Part shown: positions 4,867 to 7,378 of the stretch, piece by piece | Position numbering within the stretch: position 1 is the first letter of the stretch | How the letters are laid out: every line of letters starts with the position of its first letter | Origin: an uncultured Bilophila sp. | Lineage (GTDB): Bacteria; Desulfobacterota; Desulfovibrionia; Desulfovibrionales; Desulfovibrionaceae | DNA length: 7,378 nt | Assembly (NCBI GenBank): GCA_959604115.1 | Contig: CAUHBW010000193.1 | Span: forward strand, 1-7,378 | Reading direction: 5' to 3' | Notes under the pieces: generated by a model | Database searches by the model: none | What the model was told of the DNA's origin: nothing | Seen by the model: the letters and a program-made list of their open reading frames with translations, nothing else | Program-made: the position numbers and the translations under genes

Positions 4867-5925
4867 CTACAGCATCAGCTCCCGGTACAGCGCCATATAG
4901 CGATCCGCCATGCGCCGGTCGGTGAAGTCGAGGACGGAACGGCTGCCCGCTTCGACGAGGCGGCGGCGCAGATCGGCGTCGAGGAGGCACCGCTCCATCG
5001 CGTCGGCGAGCGACACGGGATCGCCAGCCACGGCGAGCAGACCGTTTTCCTCCCCGCGCACCAGCTCCTGATTGGAAACGAGGTCCGAGCAGATGACCGG
5101 CACGCCAGTCACCCAGCCTTCCTTGATCGCTCCGCTGCTGCCCTCGCCGTCCACGGACGGCACCACCAGCGCGTCGCCGTCCGGCAGCATGTCCACGCTG
5201 TCCCGGCGGCCCGGCAACTCAAGCAGCCCGTCGACGCCGAGCGATTGCGCCTCTTCCCGGATCGGACCGAACAGCGGGCCGTCGCCTACGATGCGCACAC
5301 GCCACGGCGGCAGGCCGCGCCCGCGCAGTTCCGCCATTGCCCGGACGAGCACGCCATACCCTTTCTGCGGCGTGAACGCGCCGATGCTCTGGAACAGAAA
5401 CGGGCCGCCGGAGCGTTCCGAGCGCGGATGGTAACGGTCAGGATCGATGCCCGAATGGATGGCGCTGACGCGGAAGGCCGGAATCCCGGCACGGATCATC
5501 CCGTCCGCGATGTCCCGGCTGACCCCGACCACGGCGTCGGCCACCCGGTACTTCCACGAACGCAGGCCCGGACGCAGGGGATACGACACCCGGCGGCTGT
5601 GGATCAGCCTGACCTTGCCGTGCAGCAGCTTGTAGACCGCACCGAAGGTGGCGGCGTTGGCGTCGTGCGTGTGCACGATGTCCACGCGCCGACCGTCCAG
5701 CATCCGATCCAGCCGGGCGTACAGAAACGGGTTCGCCGGGGACCGTCCCGGAAGCGCCAGCAGGGGCAAGCCCTCATCACGCAGCAACGCCGCCAGCTTC
5801 CCGTCTCCGGGACAGGCCGCCAACGGCTCGATGTCGGCGGAACGGGCCAGCGCACGGGCCAGATAGTAGACCTGCCGCTGTCCGCCCCGAAGTTCCATCC
5901 CGAAATCCAGCAAGAGTACGCGCAT
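4867..5925 (-). CDS. Glycosyltransferase, GT4-type (GT-B fold)
   Basis: A 352-residue retaining sugar transferase of the GT4 (glycosyl transferase group 1) kind, which moves a sugar from a nucleotide donor to lipid A core, O-antigen, capsule or another glycan on the inner face of the membrane. The N-terminal acceptor domain starts MRVLLLDFGMELRGGQ (GGQ at 14-16) and has VHTHDAN (84-90). The linker has VVGVSRDIADGMIRAG (132-147) and HSGIDPDRYHP (157-167). The C-terminal donor domain has GAFTPQKG (182-189), RIVGDGPL (211-218) and the family's E-x7-E signature, E261 and E269 (EGSSGAIKE), followed by GVPVICSD and GDPVSLADAM. Length is usual and no key residue is missing. There is only a modest ribosome site (GGAA about nine bases before the ATG). 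It stands without other glycan genes here, so the substrate cannot be named. Confidence 0.93.
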   Translation of the reverse strand: MRVLLLDFGMELRGGQRQVYYLARALARSADIEPLAACPGDGKLAALLRDEGLPLLALPGRSPANPFLYARLDRMLDGRRVDIVHTHDANAATFGAVYKLLHGKVRLIHSRRVSYPLRPGLRSWKYRVADAVVGVSRDIADGMIRAGIPAFRVSAIHSGIDPDRYHPRSERSGGPFLFQSIGAFTPQKGYGVLVRAMAELRGRGLPPWRVRIVGDGPLFGPIREEAQSLGVDGLLELPGRRDSVDMLPDGDALVVPSVDGEGSSGAIKEGWVTGVPVICSDLVSNQELVRGEENGLLAVAGDPVSLADAMERCLLDADLRRRLVEAGSRSVLDFTDRRMADRYMALYRELML

Positions 5926-6046
5926 ACCCGTCTTCCACTCAAAAAATCGTTAGCCGGTTCCACCTCGCGGCGGCCCAGTCTTCCACCCACAGCACGTATC
6001 CGCATCGAACACGTTCGTATCCGATCTTCTTTGCCCCAACGCGGCA

Positions 6047-6149
6047 GGGACTCCCGCCGCGCCACCTCCCCACCAGTCGAACGCCTTGGGGGGATAGGGT
6101 AAAGGGATGGGGAGAGGGAAGCCCTTCCACAGAAGGCTCCCTCCCCCCC
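6047..6149 (+). repeat. Dispersed intergenic repeat, copy B
   Basis: This is the partner of the repeat at 100-190. GGGACT, GCGCC, CCTCCCC and ACCAGTCG occur in the same order and spacing apart from one base. They are followed by five G-runs (6088-6093, 6097-6099, 6104-6106, 6109-6112, 6116-6118), a second G-quadruplex-capable stretch, and then a hairpin ending in a CCCTCCCCC arm. The flanking genes are on the minus strand, so here the repeat is transcribed in its C-rich sense, opposite to copy A. It fills most of the gap between the glycosyltransferase and the Cys-cluster gene. Confidence 0.65.
6109..6149 (-). terminator. Long hairpin ending the Cys-cluster gene
   Basis: The G-rich arm 6109-6121 pairs with the C-rich arm 6137-6149, with one bulge and one mismatch. 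Inside it CCTTC (6123-6127) pairs with GAAGG (6132-6136) around a CACA loop. It lies nine bases past the minus-strand stop at 6158. The following minus-strand sequence (CATCCCTTTACCC) has only a short T-run, so termination may be partial. Confidence 0.6.
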
Positions 6150-6157
6150 TCGATTTC

Positions 6158-6721
6158 TTACATCTGCGGACGTTCGTAGCCGGGAAGGACGACGGACGCG
6201 GCGTCCATCTGTCCCTGCCCCTTGGGACAGTTGCTCTGGAGCACGCAGATTTCGCAGCCGCCCTTGAAGGGGTAGTGCGTCACCACGGCGTAGCGGCGGG
6301 ACAGGACGGGATCCTTGTCGTTGCTGTAGGGGATGCCCTCAGCCTCCAACGCCTCGCGCAGGGCGGCGGTGGGCTTCGGAGCGGGAGCGCAGCCCGCGTC
6401 CTCGACTTCGGGGATCACGGCATGCACGGCGGCCATGCACAGGGTCTGCGCCAGCGCGTTGAACAGGAAGGCGTTGGACGGCGAACTGTCCCACGCCTTG
6501 TCCACTTCCTGCTCCACCGTTTCGTCGAGGGCGACGAGCAGGTACTTGATCTTGCCGGTGTCGATGCCCTTCACGGTCAGGTGGGGGAGCCAGTCCTTCC
6601 ACATTTTCATGAAGCGTTCCATCATGTCCCCGCCGATGCGGGTTTCCTGGCTGACGCCGAGGAACAGTTCCATATCGAACCACGGTTCTACGTCGAGTTT
6701 TTCCGTCGTGAATGCAGTCAT
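6158..6721 (-). CDS. Unrecognised protein with C-terminal Cys cluster
   Basis: I do not recognise this 187-residue protein. It appears soluble and mostly helical, with no signal peptide or membrane span. The N-terminal two thirds has aromatic and charged helices (EPWFDMELFLG 12-22, MERFMKMWKDWLP 34-46, a conserved-looking LLVALDETVEQEVDKAW 61-77). A Pro-rich stretch around C111 (GCAPAPKP) follows, and near the end C156-x2-C159-x5-C165 (CEICVLQSNC). That Cys spacing could bind zinc or an iron-sulfur cluster; this is inference. The start at 6721 was chosen because GAGGA (complement of 6726-6730) lies four bases before it. The frame is open upstream to 6796, but that stretch lacks a ribosome site. 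It is divergent from the 6876 gene. The glycosyltransferase lies downstream, beyond the copy B hairpin. Confidence 0.8.
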   Translation of the reverse strand: MTAFTTEKLDVEPWFDMELFLGVSQETRIGGDMMERFMKMWKDWLPHLTVKGIDTGKIKYLLVALDETVEQEVDKAWDSSPSNAFLFNALAQTLCMAAVHAVIPEVEDAGCAPAPKPTAALREALEAEGIPYSNDKDPVLSRRYAVVTHYPFKGGCEICVLQSNCPKGQGQMDAASVVLPGYERPQM

Positions 6722-6797
6722 GTTTTCCTCTTTGGGGCTGTTCAAAAATACAGTACAATCCCGGCTTCCCGATGGGCCGCCGGACGGGAGAGGCAAC

Positions 6798-6826
6798 TTT
6801 ACTTCATCCCGCCACTTCCCTACAAT
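6798..6826 (+). promoter_or_regulatory. Likely sigma-70 promoter of the 125-aa gene
   Basis: TTTACT (6798-6803), a 17-base spacer, then TACAAT (6821-6826): four and five consensus bases respectively. It would start transcription near 6833, giving a leader of about 43 bases before the ATG at 6876. Confidence 0.55.
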
Positions 6827-6875
6827 ACCAAAAACCGCATGACGCGGCGTTCCAGCAAGGTCAAAGGAGCCGTCA

Positions 6876-7253
6876 ATGAGCCAACAGTATCCCAGCCGGA
6901 TACGCTACGAGTACGAACAGGATCCGGAAACCCGCCTCCAATACACCCACGGCGTATGGGGCGGCATCAATCCACAGGGCGAAATCGAAATCAGCTTTTA
7001 TCTCGAAAGCGACAAGATGCCGCCGTATTCCGAGCGCCTCGTAGCTCCTGACGGCAGTTTCGGCCACGAAATCGCCCCCTACAACGACGAGGAGCGGACC
7101 ATCATCCGCCACATCCATTCGCGCGTGGTCATGAACTACCACACCGCCCGGGCCATGCTGGAATGGCTCGAAGACAAGGTCGCCGCCCTTGAAGCCGAAG
7201 AGGACGGCAGCGCGCCGCTTTCGTTCGACGAGAGCGGCTTCCAGCACCAGTGA
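6876..7253 (+). CDS. Unrecognised small protein, perhaps DUF3467-like
   Basis: A 125-residue soluble acidic protein. The first part is a beta-type stretch (YTHGVWGGINPQGEIEISFY, 23-42), the middle carries FGHEIAPYNDEER, and then IIRHIHSRVVMNYHTARAML (76-95) runs into a helix WLEDKVAALEAEE (97-109). The order, beta-strands with a G-E-I-E-I-x-F pattern and then a strand R-V-V-M-N-Y followed by a helix that starts with a His-Thr-Ala step, loosely recalls DUF3467 proteins. I hold this with low confidence, and the function is unknown in any case. The ATG at 6876 has AAAGGAG (6863-6869) six bases upstream. It has its own promoter and a terminator 30 bases after the stop, so it is a single-gene unit. 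Confidence 0.82.
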   Translation: MSQQYPSRIRYEYEQDPETRLQYTHGVWGGINPQGEIEISFYLESDKMPPYSERLVAPDGSFGHEIAPYNDEERTIIRHIHSRVVMNYHTARAMLEWLEDKVAALEAEEDGSAPLSFDESGFQHQ

Positions 7254-7283
7254 GAAGCTTTTGAACCGGTGAGGAAACCTGTT

Positions 7284-7320
7284 TTCCGACGTTCCCTCGT
7301 CGGAATCTCTTTTCTCTCTT
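7284..7320 (+). terminator. Terminator of the 125-aa gene
   Basis: TTCCGACG (7284-7291) pairs perfectly with CGTCGGAA (7298-7305) around TTCCCT, followed by the T-rich TCTCTTTTCTCTCTT. Confidence 0.85.
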
Positions 7321-7342
7321 CCTCAACTTCCGTACCTGTTGC

Positions 7343-7372
7343 CAGCCCGATGCCGCACCCGGCTTCGGGCTG
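7343..7372. terminator. Hairpin at the window end
   Basis: CAGCCCGA (7343-7350) pairs with TCGGGCTG (7365-7372), and GCC (7352-7354) with GGC (7361-7363) inside a T/T mismatch. Six bases remain before the window ends, so I cannot see a T-tract on the plus strand. On the minus strand it runs into GCAACAGG, not T-rich. It may be a terminator or part of a larger element that continues outside. Confidence 0.4.
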
Positions 7373-7378
7373 CTCGGT

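Noticed and set aside
4724..4990. 88-aa minus-strand frame overlapping the end of the glycosyltransferase gene
   Set aside because: It begins inside the glycosyltransferase in another frame, is Arg/Pro-rich, and has no start signal.
4660..6102. 480-aa plus-strand frame opposite the glycosyltransferase
   Set aside because: His/Arg/Gln-rich shadow. The glycosyltransferase on the other strand has all family motifs.
6722..6796. 25-residue N-terminal extension of the Cys-cluster protein
   Set aside because: No ribosome site at the upstream start, whereas GAGGA precedes the ATG at 6721; the extension is Gly/Ser/Pro-rich.
6107..7051. 314-aa plus-strand frame across the Cys-cluster gene
   Set aside because: It runs through the repeat hairpin and the divergent promoter region. 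The composition is shadow-like, and two better-signalled genes occupy the place.

Overview
The window is a GC-rich stretch of bacterial chromosome with ordinary, well-formed genes, strong Shine-Dalgarno sites and many intrinsic terminators. The pairing of a tiny CcmD-like protein with an overlapping membrane-anchored TPR protein, a stand-alone asd, a class IV aminotransferase and several unrecognised small proteins fits a Desulfovibrionaceae-type sulfate or sulfite reducer (Desulfovibrio/Bilophila relatives). That placement is an inference from gene content and base composition, not a database match. I see no rRNA, tRNA, CRISPR array, transposase or phage gene.

Layout. 1-222 is non-coding and holds a hairpin cut by the window edge plus a G-rich repeat. 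223-988 (+) is a two-gene cytochrome c maturation-type unit: ccmD overlapping a TPR protein by 11 bases. 1146-1370 (-) is a small unrecognised gene with its own good promoter and terminator. 1371-1820 is a 450-base divergent intergenic region with an AT-rich part and a 32-base near-perfect palindrome just before asd. 1821-2873 (+) is asd (aspartate-semialdehyde dehydrogenase). 3010-3951 (+) is a PLP fold-type IV aminotransferase or lyase. 3952-4270 is non-coding, with a two-way terminator, a doubtful minus-strand small reading frame interrupted by TAG, and an anti-Shine-Dalgarno hairpin. 4271-4603 (+) is a small exported beta-rich protein of DUF5666 type. 4867-5925 (-) is a GT4-type glycosyltransferase. 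6158-6721 (-) is an unrecognised protein with a Cys cluster. 6876-7253 (+) is an unrecognised small protein, possibly distantly DUF3467-like.

How the genes work together. Only ccmD and the TPR gene are clearly coupled, and both point to haem delivery and apocytochrome handling at the membrane. Asd feeds lysine/diaminopimelate, threonine and methionine synthesis. The aminotransferase follows it but sits behind a strong terminator, so it is probably transcribed separately. The other genes are single units bounded by terminators.

The most interesting signals are non-coding. A dispersed intergenic repeat is present in two clear copies, with a possible third hairpin fragment at the window start; each full copy combines a conserved block, a G-quadruplex motif and a long hairpin. 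A large palindrome lies in front of asd. A hairpin masks the ribosome binding site of the exported DUF5666-like gene. I do not see convincing evidence of a new multi-gene system.
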